From: Aliiroseovarius pelagivivens
GTDB lineage: Bacteria > Pseudomonadota > Alphaproteobacteria > Rhodobacterales > Rhodobacteraceae
Direction of reading: 5' to 3'
DNA length: 64,000 nt
Assembly: GCF_900302485.1 (NCBI RefSeq)
Contig: NZ_OMOI01000002.1
Location: 682,001 to 746,000, forward strand
Below the pieces are notes generated by a model. That model had not been told where the DNA came from, ran no database searches, and saw only the letters and a program-made list of their open reading frames with translations. Made by a program: the position numbers and the translations under genes. Below are positions 18,012-26,303 of this stretch, one piece after another (position 1 is the first letter of the stretch; the number at the start of each line of letters is the position of its first letter).

Positions 18012-18200
18012 ATGACTGATCTGATCCTGACCCCGAACATCGACGGTGTGGATGATTTCTATGCCGAGCTTTTGGCCGCGCATGAAGGTCTGAGCAAAGA
18101 AGACAGCGACGCGCTGAACGCCCGCCTTGTGCTGGTTCTGGCCAACCATGTTGGTGATCGCGAAGCGTTGAGCCAAGCGCTGAAAGCCGCCGAGAAATAA
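18012..18200 (+). CDS. DUF2783 small protein
   Basis: This 62-residue acidic, largely helical protein begins MTDLILTPNIDGVDDFYAEL and has no signal peptide, membrane segment or cysteine. It resembles the DUF2783 family, whose members I associate with aromatic FAD monooxygenase genes. It lies 5 bases downstream of the monooxygenase with its own AAGGAG ribosome binding site. The size matches the small coupling protein (MhaB) described for the two-component 3-hydroxyphenylacetate hydroxylase of P. putida U, so a partner role is a reasonable guess. It is the last gene of the operon. Confidence 0.75.
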   Translation: MTDLILTPNIDGVDDFYAELLAAHEGLSKEDSDALNARLVLVLANHVGDREALSQALKAAEK

Positions 18201-18230
18201 GGCTGTTCCTACAGTCTTGCGAAACGAAAA

Positions 18231-18258
18231 AGGGCCCGCGCTGATCAGCGCGGGCCCT
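18231..18258. terminator. strong bidirectional terminator hairpin
   Basis: A perfect 28-base palindrome centred on TGATCA, with arms rich in G and C (AGGGCCCGCGC), is flanked by A-rich sequence on the left and TTTCGTTT on the right. It separates the homogentisate operon from the convergent peroxiredoxin gene and should stop transcription from both sides. Confidence 0.85.
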
Positions 18259-18267
18259 TTCGTTTGG

Positions 18268-18936
18268 TTATTCAGCCGCCGCTAGGCTGGGGTCAGCCGT
18301 TGTGCGCAGGTAAGGCAGCTTGATGTCGATCTCGCCAAACTTTTCCTTCGCCGCATCATCGGTCAGCGACAGGGCAACGATGACGTCCTGACCCTTGACC
18401 CAGTTTGCCGGGGTGGCGATGGGTGTGTTGAACGTGGCTTGCAGGCCGTCCAGCGCGCGCAGCACCTCGGCGAAGTTGCGACCCACCGACATGGGATAGG
18501 TCATGATCAACTGAACCTTTTTGTCGGGCGAGATGATGAAGACCGAGCGCACGGATGCACTGTCGGCTGCGGTACGGCCATCGGGAAGATAGGCCTCGGC
18601 GGGCAGCATATCGAACAGCTTGGACACGGCCAGATCTTCGTCCGCGATGATTGGGAAGCCGGCCTTTGCACCCGAGAAGCCTTCGATGTCGGCTTTCCAC
18701 GATACGTGCTCTTGCGCGCTGTCGACCGACAGGCCGATCACCTTGGTGCCGCGTTTGGCCCATTCATCGGCAAGCTGTGCAACAGCGCCGAATTCGGTCG
18801 TGCAAACGGGGGTATAGTCCTTCGGGTGCGAGAAAAGGATGGCCCAGCTGTCACCAATCCAGTCATGGAAGCTGATTGTGCCTTGATCTGTTTCTGCCGT
18901 GAAATTTGGCACGATGTCGTTAATGCGCAGTCCCAT
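18268..18936 (-). CDS. 1-Cys peroxiredoxin (Prx6 type)
   Basis: This 222-residue thioredoxin-fold peroxidase has the peroxidatic motif HPKDYTPVCTTEFGAVAQL, with the catalytic Cys after PV. No second resolving Cys is present, and the long C-terminal arm (TADPSLAAAE at the end) is as in Prx6-type enzymes. It reduces hydrogen peroxide and organic peroxides in the cytoplasm. The start ATG follows AAGGAGAG. The gene is transcribed divergently from the aldehyde dehydrogenase; an 18-base palindrome in the shared intergenic region could control one or both. Confidence 0.92.
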   Translation of the reverse strand: MGLRINDIVPNFTAETDQGTISFHDWIGDSWAILFSHPKDYTPVCTTEFGAVAQLADEWAKRGTKVIGLSVDSAQEHVSWKADIEGFSGAKAGFPIIADEDLAVSKLFDMLPAEAYLPDGRTAADSASVRSVFIISPDKKVQLIMTYPMSVGRNFAEVLRALDGLQATFNTPIATPANWVKGQDVIVALSLTDDAAKEKFGEIDIKLPYLRTTADPSLAAAE

Positions 18937-19034
18937 GAGGGGCTCTCCTTTTGGATGACAATTCGTTTCATGGTGTAGCTAAGTATTCGGCGAAGATTTG
19001 AAAGTAAGGTGCGTCAATTTATCAGGTCTTGCGC

Positions 19035-19063
19035 TTTGTAAAATAATTTGATCAAATTATGAT
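19035..19063 (+). promoter_or_regulatory. perfect palindrome overlapping a candidate aldehyde dehydrogenase promoter
   Basis: ATAATTTGATCAAATTAT at 19043-19060 is a perfect 18-base inverted repeat. It fills the spacer of a possible promoter formed by TTTGTA (19035-19040), 17 bases, and TATGAT (19058-19063), 67 bases before the aldehyde dehydrogenase start. Such a dyad would fit a TetR- or MarR-type repressor. It could equally serve the divergent peroxiredoxin gene, whose start is 107 bases away. Confidence 0.45.
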
Positions 19064-19130
19064 TCCACGGGTTGCGCTACCAGCCCCACGGTGCCACAGT
19101 GCCCGCAAACCCGTCCAAGGAGTCAGGAAT

Positions 19131-20570
19131 ATGATCGAGAAACGCGACTTTTACATCAATGGCAAATGGGTCGCCCCAGCTGCCGCCAACGATTGCAATG
19201 TGATTGACCCCTCGACCGAAGAGGTCTGCGCGGTCATCTCGCTTGGTGATCAGGCCGACACCGACGCCGCCGTTGCGGCCGCCAAGGAAGCTTTCAAGAC
19301 CTGGGGCTTTTCGTCCAAGGCCGAGCGTCTGGAACTGATCGAGAGCATTCTCGAGATCTACAACCGCCGCGCCGAAGACTTGGCCCAGGCGATGAGCATT
19401 GAAATGGGCGCACCGATTGATCTGTCGCGCAGCTCGCAAGTGGGTGCTGGCAGCTGGCACATCAAGAATTTCATCCGCGCCTTCAAAGATTTCGAGTTCG
19501 AGAAGACGCTGGGCAAACACGCCCCGAATGACCGTCTTCTGTACGAACCCGTGGGTGTGACCGCGCTGATCACGCCTTGGAACTGGCCGATGAACCAAGT
19601 GACGCTGAAGGTTGTGGCTGCGGCTGCGGCTGGCTGCACCATGGTTCTGAAGCCGTCCGAGGTCGCACCGCTGTCGTCGATCGTTTGGTCCGAAATCATG
19701 GACGAAGCCGGCACCCCGGCCGGCGTCTACAACATGGTGAATGGTGATGGCGTGGGCGTTGGCAGCCAGCTGACCTCGCATCCCGACGTGGACATGGTCA
19801 GCTTCACCGGCTCGACCCGTGCGGGCATCGCGATCTCGAAAGCGGCCGCCGACACGATCAAGCGCGTGGCGCTGGAACTGGGCGGCAAGGGTGCCAACAT
19901 CCTGTTTGAAGATGCGGACGAGAAAGCTGTGAAGCGTGGCGTGCTGCACATGATGCAGAACACCGGCCAAAGCTGTAACGCGCCCTCGCGTATGCTGGTC
20001 CAAAGCTCGATCTATGATCGCGTGGTGGAAGAAGCTGCCGAAGTGGCTGGCAAAGTGCAGGTTGGCCCCGCATCCGAGGAAGGCCGCCACGTTGGTCCCG
20101 TTGTGAACGAGCTTCAGTGGAACAAGATCCAAGATCTGATCCAGAAGGGCGTCGACGAAGGCGCACGCCTTGTCGCGGGTGGAACCGGGCGCCCTGACGG
20201 CCTGAATAAAGGCTATTACGTGAAGCCCACTGTCTTTGCCGACGTAACCAATGACATGACCATCGGTCGCGAAGAAATCTTCGGCCCGGTCCTGTCGATC
20301 ATGAAGTTCGACACCGAAGAAGAGGCCGTCGAGATCGCCAATGACACCGTCTATGGTCTGACCAACTATATCCAGACTCAGGACGGCGCGCGCGCCAACC
20401 GCGTGGCCCGCCAGATGCGTTCGGGTATGGTCGAGATGAACGGCACCTCGCGCGCTGCAGGCTCGCCCTTTGGTGGCTATAAGCAGTCCGGCAACGGGCG
20501 CGAAGGCGGCATTCTGGGGATCGAGGACTTCCTTGAGGTCAAAGCCGTTTCGGGCTGGTCGAACGACTGA
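19131..20570 (+). CDS. NAD(P)-dependent aldehyde dehydrogenase
   Basis: This 479-residue aldehyde dehydrogenase has TPWNWPMNQVTLKVVAAAAA, the FTGSTRAGIAISKAAADTIK cofactor segment, the catalytic Glu in LELGGKGANILF, and the catalytic Cys in NTGQSCNAPSRMLV. It oxidises an aldehyde to an acid. The substrate cannot be told from sequence; close relatives are annotated broadly as family aldehyde dehydrogenases. The ATG at 19131 is preceded by AAGGAGTCAGGAAT. The gene stands alone, with a terminator just after it. Confidence 0.92.
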   Translation: MIEKRDFYINGKWVAPAAANDCNVIDPSTEEVCAVISLGDQADTDAAVAAAKEAFKTWGFSSKAERLELIESILEIYNRRAEDLAQAMSIEMGAPIDLSRSSQVGAGSWHIKNFIRAFKDFEFEKTLGKHAPNDRLLYEPVGVTALITPWNWPMNQVTLKVVAAAAAGCTMVLKPSEVAPLSSIVWSEIMDEAGTPAGVYNMVNGDGVGVGSQLTSHPDVDMVSFTGSTRAGIAISKAAADTIKRVALELGGKGANILFEDADEKAVKRGVLHMMQNTGQSCNAPSRMLVQSSIYDRVVEEAAEVAGKVQVGPASEEGRHVGPVVNELQWNKIQDLIQKGVDEGARLVAGGTGRPDGLNKGYYVKPTVFADVTNDMTIGREEIFGPVLSIMKFDTEEEAVEIANDTVYGLTNYIQTQDGARANRVARQMRSGMVEMNGTSRAAGSPFGGYKQSGNGREGGILGIEDFLEVKAVSGWSND

Positions 20571-20594
20571 TCCGAACCACAGACTGAACACATG

Positions 20595-20624
20595 CACCCC
20601 CGGCCTGTCCGGGGGTGTTTTTTT
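20595..20624 (+). terminator. rho-independent terminator after aldehyde dehydrogenase
   Basis: CACCCCCGG and CCGGGGGTG form a 9-base-pair GC-rich stem with a 5-base loop, followed by seven T residues. It is 24 bases after the stop codon, a textbook intrinsic terminator. Confidence 0.9.
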
Positions 20625-20673
20625 GCCATTTTGGTTTGATTTCAATCATGGCTCGCACCGCCGCCACGTGGCT

Positions 20674-20712
20674 GTTACATCATTGGTATGAACACGAAAC
20701 TCGTGATGTAAC
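20674..20712 (+). promoter_or_regulatory. inverted repeat upstream of DUF1538 operon
   Basis: GTTACATCA (20674-20682) and TGATGTAAC (20704-20712) are perfect 9-base inverted repeats with centres 30 bases apart, about three helical turns. The second arm lies 14 bases before the start codon of the first DUF1538 gene. It could be a pair of operator half-sites or a leader RNA stem with a 21-base loop close to the ribosome binding site. Confidence 0.4.
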
Positions 20713-20726
20713 GCAGGAAGGGGCAT

Positions 20727-21467
20727 ATGACCGATACGCTTGGAAAGCTATTCGGCTATTTGGGCGGCACCGCCCGCGACCTCGCCCCGATCCTTTTGAT
20801 CGTGGGCTTCTTCCAGCTTGTTGTGTTGCAGCAACCCATCGACAATCTGGGACAGTTCGCGCTGGGCTTTCTGTTTGTCCTACTGGGCCTGACGGTGTTT
20901 ATCCGAGGCCTCGATATGGCGCTGTTTCCTCTGGGCGAGGCGCTGGCGAACGCGCTGGCCTTGCGTGGCTCACTTCCCTTGCTTGTCCTGTTTGCCTTTA
21001 GCCTTGGCTTTGGCACCACCGTTGCCGAACCCGCCTTGATCGCCGTCGGGGCCGAGGCCGCGACCGTGATGTCCGAGGCCGGTGTGATCGGCCAAAGTGA
21101 GGCCGAGATGAACTTCATGGCGACCGCCCTGCGTTATACCGTGGCCGCGTCCGTCGGCGCGTCCTTGGTGTTGGGCGTCTTCCGCATCCTGATGGGCTGG
21201 CCGATCCAATGGCTGATCATTGGCGGCTACATCATGGTGGTCGCCCTGACCCCCATCGCCCCGCGCGAGATCATCGGCATCGCCTATGACAGCGGGGGTG
21301 TCACGACCTCGACCATCACGGTACCTCTAGTGACGGCGCTGGGCGTTGGTCTGGCCTCGGTCATCAAGGGGCGGAACCCGATGATTGACGGGTTCGGACT
21401 GATCGCCTTTGCATCCCTGATGCCGATCATCTTCGTGCTTCTGTTCGGATTGGTGGTGGCGACATGA
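20727..21467 (+). CDS. DUF1538 membrane protein, first paralogue
   Basis: This 246-residue integral membrane protein has about six to seven hydrophobic segments. It carries [19 protein letters not shown] and [20 protein letters not shown], motifs repeated almost exactly in the next gene. I recognise this as the DUF1538 family, probable transporters or channels of unknown substrate. The ATG has the strong ribosome binding site AGGAAGGGGCAT and the stop overlaps the second paralogue by 4 bases (ATGA). The two products may form a heteromeric membrane complex, regulated by the PII-like and CBS proteins encoded just downstream. Confidence 0.85.
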   Translation: MTDTLGKLFGYLGGTARDLAPILLIVGFFQLVVLQQPIDNLGQFALGFLFVLLGLTVFIRGLDMALFPLGEALANALALRGSLPLLVLFAFSLGFGTTVAEPALIAVGAEAATVMSEAGVIGQSEAEMNFMATALRYTVAASVGASLVLGVFRILMGWPIQWLIIGGYIMVVALTPIAPREIIGIAYDSGGVTTSTITVPLVTALGVGLASVIKGRNPMIDGFGLIAFASLMPIIFVLLFGLVVAT

Positions 21468-22261
21468 TCACGATCCTGACCGACCTTCTGTGGACCTTCC
21501 TCAGCGTTGTGCGCGACGTGCTGCCGATCGCGGCGGTGCTGCTGCTGTTCCAGCTTGTGATCCTGCGCAAACCCATTCCCCACCCGAAAAAGGTGGCCGT
21601 GGGCATGTTCTATGTGCTGTTGGGCCTTGCGCTGTTCCTGTCGGGACTGGAAATTGCCCTGTTCCCTCTGGGCCGCGAGATGGCCGCCCAGCTGACCGAT
21701 CCCGCCTTCCTGGGGATCGAGCCCGGCGCGGCGGTCGAATGGCTGGATTACTACTGGGTCTATATCTTCGCCTTCGCCATCGGCTTTGCGACCACCATCG
21801 CCGAGCCGTCCCTGATCGCCGTCGCCTTGAAGGCGCAGGAAGCATCGGGGGGCGGGGTGAAGGCCAATGGGCTGCGCATCGCCGTGGCCTTTGGGGTGGC
21901 GATCAGCCTTGCGGTGGGGACGTTCCGCATCGTGACGGGCACGCCGCTCTATCAATACATGATCGTGGGCTATGTGATCGTCGTGATCCAGACGCTTATG
22001 GCGCCGCGCATGATCATTCCGCTGGCCTATGACAGCGGCGGGGTGACGACCTCGACCGTAACTGTGCCTTTGGTGGCGGCCCTTGGGTTGGGCCTTGCCA
22101 GCACCGTGCCGGGGCGCAGCCCCCTTCTGGACGGGTTTGGCCTGATCGCTCTGGCCAGCCTATTTCCCATGATTACCGTGATGGGCTATGCCCAAATCAG
22201 CAACTGGCTGTCGCGCCGAAGGGCCGACAAAGACAGCCAAGGAGAGAACCATGAAGTTTAA
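21464..22261 (+). CDS. DUF1538 membrane protein, second paralogue
   Basis: This 265-residue membrane protein is homologous to the preceding gene: [19 protein letters not shown] and [20 protein letters not shown] match its motifs nearly residue for residue. The conserved Ser-Gly-Gly-Val-Thr-Thr-Ser-Thr stretch, lying between membrane segments, may form part of a substrate or ion path. Translation is coupled to the first paralogue (ATGA), and the downstream PII-like gene starts 11 bases before this gene ends, so the proteins are probably made in fixed ratio. The function is unknown. Confidence 0.85.
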   Translation: MITILTDLLWTFLSVVRDVLPIAAVLLLFQLVILRKPIPHPKKVAVGMFYVLLGLALFLSGLEIALFPLGREMAAQLTDPAFLGIEPGAAVEWLDYYWVYIFAFAIGFATTIAEPSLIAVALKAQEASGGGVKANGLRIAVAFGVAISLAVGTFRIVTGTPLYQYMIVGYVIVVIQTLMAPRMIIPLAYDSGGVTTSTVTVPLVAALGLGLASTVPGRSPLLDGFGLIALASLFPMITVMGYAQISNWLSRRRADKDSQGENHEV

Positions 22262-22604
22262 ACTGATCATTGTGATGACACAGGATGAACTGACGGACAC
22301 CGCCATCGAGGCCGCCCGCGAAAAGGGCGCAACCGGGTGTACCGTCATCACCTCGGCGCGAGGCGAAGGGTTGACCCCTGCCAAGACGTTTCTTGGCCTG
22401 ACCGTGGACGGGCAGCGGGACGTGATCCTGTTTCTGGTCGAGGAACACCACAGCCGCCTGATTCTGGAAGGGATCGGCGCGGCCTGTCGATTTGATGAAG
22501 ACCCCGGAACCGGGGTAGCATTCCAGTTGGACATTGAAGACGCCATTGGGCTGTCCGGTCAGATTGCCACGATCCAGCAGGAAATCAGCAAGGAGGACTT
22601 GTGA
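22251..22604 (+). CDS. PII-like signal protein
   Basis: This 117-residue protein has the ferredoxin-like PII fold pattern: an initial [20 protein letters not shown] strand-helix, GATGCTVITSARGEG where the T-loop starts, and VEEHHSRLILEGIGAAC. The usual uridylylated Tyr of GlnB/GlnK T-loops is absent and the loop differs, so this is a PII-like sensor rather than GlnB. Such proteins bind nucleotides or small metabolites and gate membrane partners, as GlnK does with AmtB. The start ATG follows AAGGAGAGAACC and lies within the second DUF1538 gene. Confidence 0.82.
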   Translation: MKFKLIIVMTQDELTDTAIEAAREKGATGCTVITSARGEGLTPAKTFLGLTVDGQRDVILFLVEEHHSRLILEGIGAACRFDEDPGTGVAFQLDIEDAIGLSGQIATIQQEISKEDL

Positions 22605-23008
22605 TGGAAGACAACACGATGAAAGTGCGCGACGTGATGCAGGGTCAGATCTATATGATCAGTGGTCTTGCGACGGTGCGCGAAGCTGTCAGCGAAATGA
22701 AAGCCAAGGGCGTGACGGCGCTGGTGATCGAACGCCGTCACGAGGATGACGAATACGGCATCATCTCGATCGACATGATCGCCGAGCGGGCGATTGCGAT
22801 GAACAAGTCTCTGGACCGCATGAATGTCTACGAGGTGATGGACAAGCCCGCCCTGACGGTGGCCGATCACATGGCGGTCAAATACGCGGTGCGTCTTTTG
22901 TCACGGCTGGATCACCGCCGCGCATTGGTGATCGAAGACGGCACCGCCTGCGGGCTGGTCACGTTGCGTGACATGGTGCTGAGCTATGCCGCCGAGCCTC
23001 AGGGATAG
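22604..23008 (+). CDS. CBS-domain pair protein
   Basis: This 134-residue protein consists essentially of two CBS motifs (KVRDVMQGQIYMISGLATVR and MNVYEVMDKPALTVADHMAV), the second followed by DHRRALVIEDGTACGLVTLR. CBS pairs bind adenine nucleotides and act as regulatory modules. The start is the ATG 7 bases after AAGGAGG, overlapping the PII-like stop; a GTG one codon earlier is also possible. As the last gene of the DUF1538 operon it is probably a second energy or nucleotide sensor for the same membrane complex. Confidence 0.85.
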   Translation: MEDNTMKVRDVMQGQIYMISGLATVREAVSEMKAKGVTALVIERRHEDDEYGIISIDMIAERAIAMNKSLDRMNVYEVMDKPALTVADHMAVKYAVRLLSRLDHRRALVIEDGTACGLVTLRDMVLSYAAEPQG

Positions 23009-23058
23009 GACATTCGGCCTTCCGGGGATCCTAGGGTCCTGAGATACCCCAGAAACGA

Positions 23059-23086
23059 AAATGGCCGACGTATTCGCCGGCCATTT
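23059..23086. terminator. bidirectional terminator hairpin
   Basis: AAATGGCCG and CGGCCATTT pair around a short loop, with A-rich sequence to the left and T-containing sequence to the right. It lies between the convergent CBS gene and the last gene of the GTPase/kinase locus. Confidence 0.6.
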
Positions 23087-23112
23087 CTATATTCCATCTA
23101 AGCTGTATCGGC

Positions 23113-24213
23113 TTAGTTCGCGTTCATGCGGTCGTTATGCTCGCGCAGGGTGTCCGAGATGATGGCGTACCATTCACCCGATTCACGCATCTCGTTCAGA
23201 CCTTTGTTCATCATTGCGACGTACTGGCGGCCAAACGGGTTGGTGCGGTGTACAAGGAATGCAAGCGACGACAGGGTGGAAACGAAGGGGTTTTCAACCA
23301 GATCGTTCTGGGTCAGGCCCATTTCGCTCATCGTGTCAGCGGCAAGCTGAACTTCGAACGACGCGGCGTCGGCGGTGCCGTTCAACACAGCATCCAGACA
23401 TTCACGTGCGGTTTTGGGGCGAAGTACAGTCACGTTCGAAACGTTGATGCCTTGTTCCTCAAGGTCGATCATGCTCCAGCCATCCATACGGCAGACCGTT
23501 GCACCTTCGAATTCCGCGAAGGTGGTCGCGTTGACATACGAGCTTTCCGGCAGGGTGTAGAAGCCACGAACCGTGTCATAGACGGGGACAGTCGCGTAGA
23601 ACTGCGTGCAGCGCGTGGTTGTCTCTTCCGACCACTCGTACGAGCGGTTGGTACAGTCAGGCATGGTCCATGCAATGGATACGTCGAACGCGCCAAGCGG
23701 CAGCAGCGTGCTGAGGTGTGCACCCCAGTCATCCACAAAGCTGACCGAGTAGTCGCGCGAGTTGCCAGCACGGTGAAGGCTGGTGGTGGCAATACGGGTC
23801 ATGAAACCACCGCCATTCAGCGATTCGTCGGTGAAGGGCGCCCAGCCGTTGCCGGTAACCAGGCGGATGGGGGGCTCATAGGCGTTCGAACGACGGGTGG
23901 ATTCAAAGCGGCTTTCTTCGGCTGCGATCACTTCCTGTGCGGAACGTCCGTCGGGCAGGCTGCCATCCTCACACGGAAGGGCCAGCACAAGACCCGGGTC
24001 AAGGTCGTTGGGGTTGGTCACGATGTTACGGTTCGCGTTGAAGATCGGCTGATAGTTCGAGGTGCCATAAGCCGTGATTGCGATCGTCGCCAGCGTGTCG
24101 CCGTCAGATACGGTATAGTTGGTACAGGCCTGCTGAGCGCTTGCCATACCAGCTGACAAAGCGACGGTGGCGGTCGTCGCGATTGCGAGCTTCTTCGCAG
24201 TTTGTTTAAACAT
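23113..24213 (-). CDS. secreted LysM plus solute-binding-type protein (short form)
   Basis: This 366-residue protein has a signal peptide ending ASA (residue 26). A LysM domain (about residues 30-80, NYTVSDGDTLATIAITAYG) precedes a family 3 solute-binding-type domain (about 115-350, starting RLVTGNGWAPFTDE). Six cysteines (30, 81, 187, 202, 241, 272) match those of the neighbouring paralogue in order and spacing; the first pair brackets the LysM. LysM domains bind peptidoglycan, and family 3 binding domains bind amino acids or similar ligands. No ABC transporter genes are nearby, so a sensory rather than uptake role is likely. It is the last gene of the twelve-gene locus, 39 bases after its paralogue. 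Confidence 0.82.
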   Translation of the reverse strand: MFKQTAKKLAIATTATVALSAGMASAQQACTNYTVSDGDTLATIAITAYGTSNYQPIFNANRNIVTNPNDLDPGLVLALPCEDGSLPDGRSAQEVIAAEESRFESTRRSNAYEPPIRLVTGNGWAPFTDESLNGGGFMTRIATTSLHRAGNSRDYSVSFVDDWGAHLSTLLPLGAFDVSIAWTMPDCTNRSYEWSEETTTRCTQFYATVPVYDTVRGFYTLPESSYVNATTFAEFEGATVCRMDGWSMIDLEEQGINVSNVTVLRPKTARECLDAVLNGTADAASFEVQLAADTMSEMGLTQNDLVENPFVSTLSSLAFLVHRTNPFGRQYVAMMNKGLNEMRESGEWYAIISDTLREHNDRMNAN

Positions 24214-24252
24214 TTCCTATCCTCCAGGTAGTCTTATCGGCCTGGAACGGCC

Positions 24253-25482
24253 TTAACTGTTGTCCATTTGGTGGCGCAGAGCGGTGGACACGATGTCCCG
24301 CCATTCGCCGGATTGTTGCATAATTTCCAGACCCCGATTCAGGATCTCAAGTACAGCTTCCCCATCGGGGTTGTTCACATGGGTCATCACGTTCAGACCC
24401 TTGATTGCCGCAAGGTTGGGGTTTTCGATAATCTCGTCCTGATAGCCAAGGCGGCTGATGGCCTCGACGGCAAGGTGCGCTTCGATCGCGACAATATCGA
24501 CGGTGCCGTTGGCAACGGCATCGAAGCAGGCATCGGGATCGATGGGACGGACCAAAGTGATGGCCGGTTCGTACAGGCCAACGGCGTCCATATGTGTCAG
24601 CGACCAGCCTTCAGGACGGCAGAATGTGGCCCCGGCAAAGTCTGCGTGACTCATCGCGACTTCATAGCCCGATCCGTTCTTTGCAAAGTAAGTGTCGACT
24701 ACCTCGTAGAACGGGTTCGAGAAGTTATAGGTTTCGCAGCGGGCGCGGTCATTCTCTGACAAGGCCTCGGCTTCTTCGCAATTGGGGCGTGACCAAGGGA
24801 ACGTTCCGTCGAAGGCCAGCGTGGGCATCAACAGATCCAGATGCGAATTCCAGTCGTTCACGAACTGGATCTTATAGGCCTGTTCGGGGGCGGCGCGCAG
24901 AAATGCGGTTTCCACCAGCTTGGTATAGAGGCCGCGATTGGGCAGATCTTCGTCGGTGAAGGGGGCGTAGTTGCCGCCTGTGATCAGCAGGATCTGACGT
25001 TCATCCACCGCTGACGTGCCCGGTTGTGCGGCCTTGCGGATCAACGCGGCCCCTTCGGCGCGGGCGGCTTCGATGGCAACAGCTGCTTGAGCATTTGCGG
25101 CGGCCACGGCCTCGGCGCTGGCTTTCTGGGCTTCAGTGATGGCAGCGATGGCGCGGGCCTCGGCTTCGGCGATCAGACCGGCGGACATTTCACGGGCCAT
25201 TTTTTCGGCCTCGGTGGTTGCTGCAGAGGTTTGACCGGCAGACGTGTCGCGGCAGGGGATCTCTAGGGTCATGCCCAAGCGAATGATGTTGGGGTCTTTC
25301 CCGATGGCGTCTTTGTTCGCGTTATAAATCAGCCGGAAATCCGTACTGCCGAATGCGCGCAAGGCAATCTCGCGTAGGCTATCGCCGCGTTCGACCACGT
25401 ATTTCGAGCAAGCCTCTTGAGCGAAGGCGGAACCAGTCATTGCAGTCAGTGCCAGACCGGATGCGAAGAAGAGGTTTCTCAT
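24253..25482 (-). CDS. secreted LysM plus solute-binding-type protein (long form)
   Basis: This 409-residue paralogue of the next gene has a signal peptide (to about residue 21) and a LysM domain (25-77, KYVVERGDSLREIALRAFG) closed by Cys25 and Cys77. An Ala/Glu-rich probable coiled coil follows (about 86-155, absent from the short form), then a family 3 solute-binding-type domain (about 163-405, LLITGGNYAPFTDEDLPNRG). Cys 235/249 and 288/319 match the paralogue. The coiled coil may hold the ligand-binding part away from the cell wall or mediate pairing. It is 33 bases downstream of the PP2C gene and on the same strand, so it is likely the periplasmic arm of the kinase/phosphatase system. Confidence 0.82.
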   Translation of the reverse strand: MRNLFFASGLALTAMTGSAFAQEACSKYVVERGDSLREIALRAFGSTDFRLIYNANKDAIGKDPNIIRLGMTLEIPCRDTSAGQTSAATTEAEKMAREMSAGLIAEAEARAIAAITEAQKASAEAVAAANAQAAVAIEAARAEGAALIRKAAQPGTSAVDERQILLITGGNYAPFTDEDLPNRGLYTKLVETAFLRAAPEQAYKIQFVNDWNSHLDLLMPTLAFDGTFPWSRPNCEEAEALSENDRARCETYNFSNPFYEVVDTYFAKNGSGYEVAMSHADFAGATFCRPEGWSLTHMDAVGLYEPAITLVRPIDPDACFDAVANGTVDIVAIEAHLAVEAISRLGYQDEIIENPNLAAIKGLNVMTHVNNPDGEAVLEILNRGLEIMQQSGEWRDIVSTALRHQMDNS

Positions 25483-25515
25483 GTTTCCTGTGGGTCCTCA
25501 GTTAGAAGCGTGGTT

Positions 25516-26301
25516 TTAGATATTCAGGGGTTTGATCACGGCGATCGTGATGTTGTCCTGATCAGGATGAGCTTTGGCCCGCAAGGCCTGCACAAGGGCA
25601 ACGGCAAGGTCGCGGGCGGGATGGTCTTTGTGGGCGTTGGCAAGGGCTTGGATCTGGTCATTGTCCAGATACTGAAGGCCGTCACTGGCCGCCAAAATCA
25701 CATCGCCCTTGGCCAGCTCGACCGCCGCTTCTGGGCAGTCCAGCTTGGGCACAGGTGCGCCCATGATCACCGAGGTCAGCTGATTGCGGTCGGGATGGGT
25801 GCGGGCCTCTTCCTCGGAGAGGGTTCCATCGGAGACCTGCGCATCGATCATCGGGGCCATGGAGTGGTCCTCGTTGATCTGCATCATGAAGCCACTGCGG
25901 CACAGATAAAGCGGCGAGTCACCGACCGATACCCAGTTCAACAGCTTCCCGCGCAACAGAACACCCAACAGGGTCGACCCCATTCGAAGCTCGGATCCGT
26001 TCTCTTCGAGATACGCCGCGACGGCATCATTGGTGCGCAGTGCGACCTGAGTCAGGCGTTCAGTGACCTGTTCATCGCTGCACCCACCGTCTTCCAGAAG
26101 ACCATCAAGTTCCGTCTGCCACGTGGCTTTTACCAGCCCCGAGGCGACGTCCCCGGCATCATGTCCACCCATGCCGTCTGCCACGACGACATATCCTGCA
26201 TCCAGAGCATCGAAGAAGCGCGCTGCAATAGCGTCTTCCTGCGCGTCCCGCTTGCCCTGATCAGCCACAAGGGCGATGTCATATGCAGGATTGGCCAACA
26301 T
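25516..26301 (-). CDS. PP2C-family protein phosphatase
   Basis: This 261-residue PPM/PP2C Ser/Thr phosphatase has all metal-site motifs: QGKRDAQEDA (Asp/Glu near residue 23), VVADGMGGHDAGDVAS (Asp42, Gly43), LAASDGLQYLDN (Asp207) and HPDQDNITIAVI (Asp249). No membrane segment is present, so it is cytoplasmic. It begins 2 bases after the FHA gene stop, and the Ser/Thr kinase lies just upstream in transcription order. Kinase, FHA and PP2C side by side is the typical signalling trio known from type VI secretion loci (PpkA, Fha, PppA), but no type VI structural gene is present here. It probably reverses the neighbouring kinase's phosphorylations. Confidence 0.93.
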   Translation of the reverse strand: MLANPAYDIALVADQGKRDAQEDAIAARFFDALDAGYVVVADGMGGHDAGDVASGLVKATWQTELDGLLEDGGCSDEQVTERLTQVALRTNDAVAAYLEENGSELRMGSTLLGVLLRGKLLNWVSVGDSPLYLCRSGFMMQINEDHSMAPMIDAQVSDGTLSEEEARTHPDRNQLTSVIMGAPVPKLDCPEAAVELAKGDVILAASDGLQYLDNDQIQALANAHKDHPARDLAVALVQALRAKAHPDQDNITIAVIKPLNI

Positions 26302-26303
26302 GC

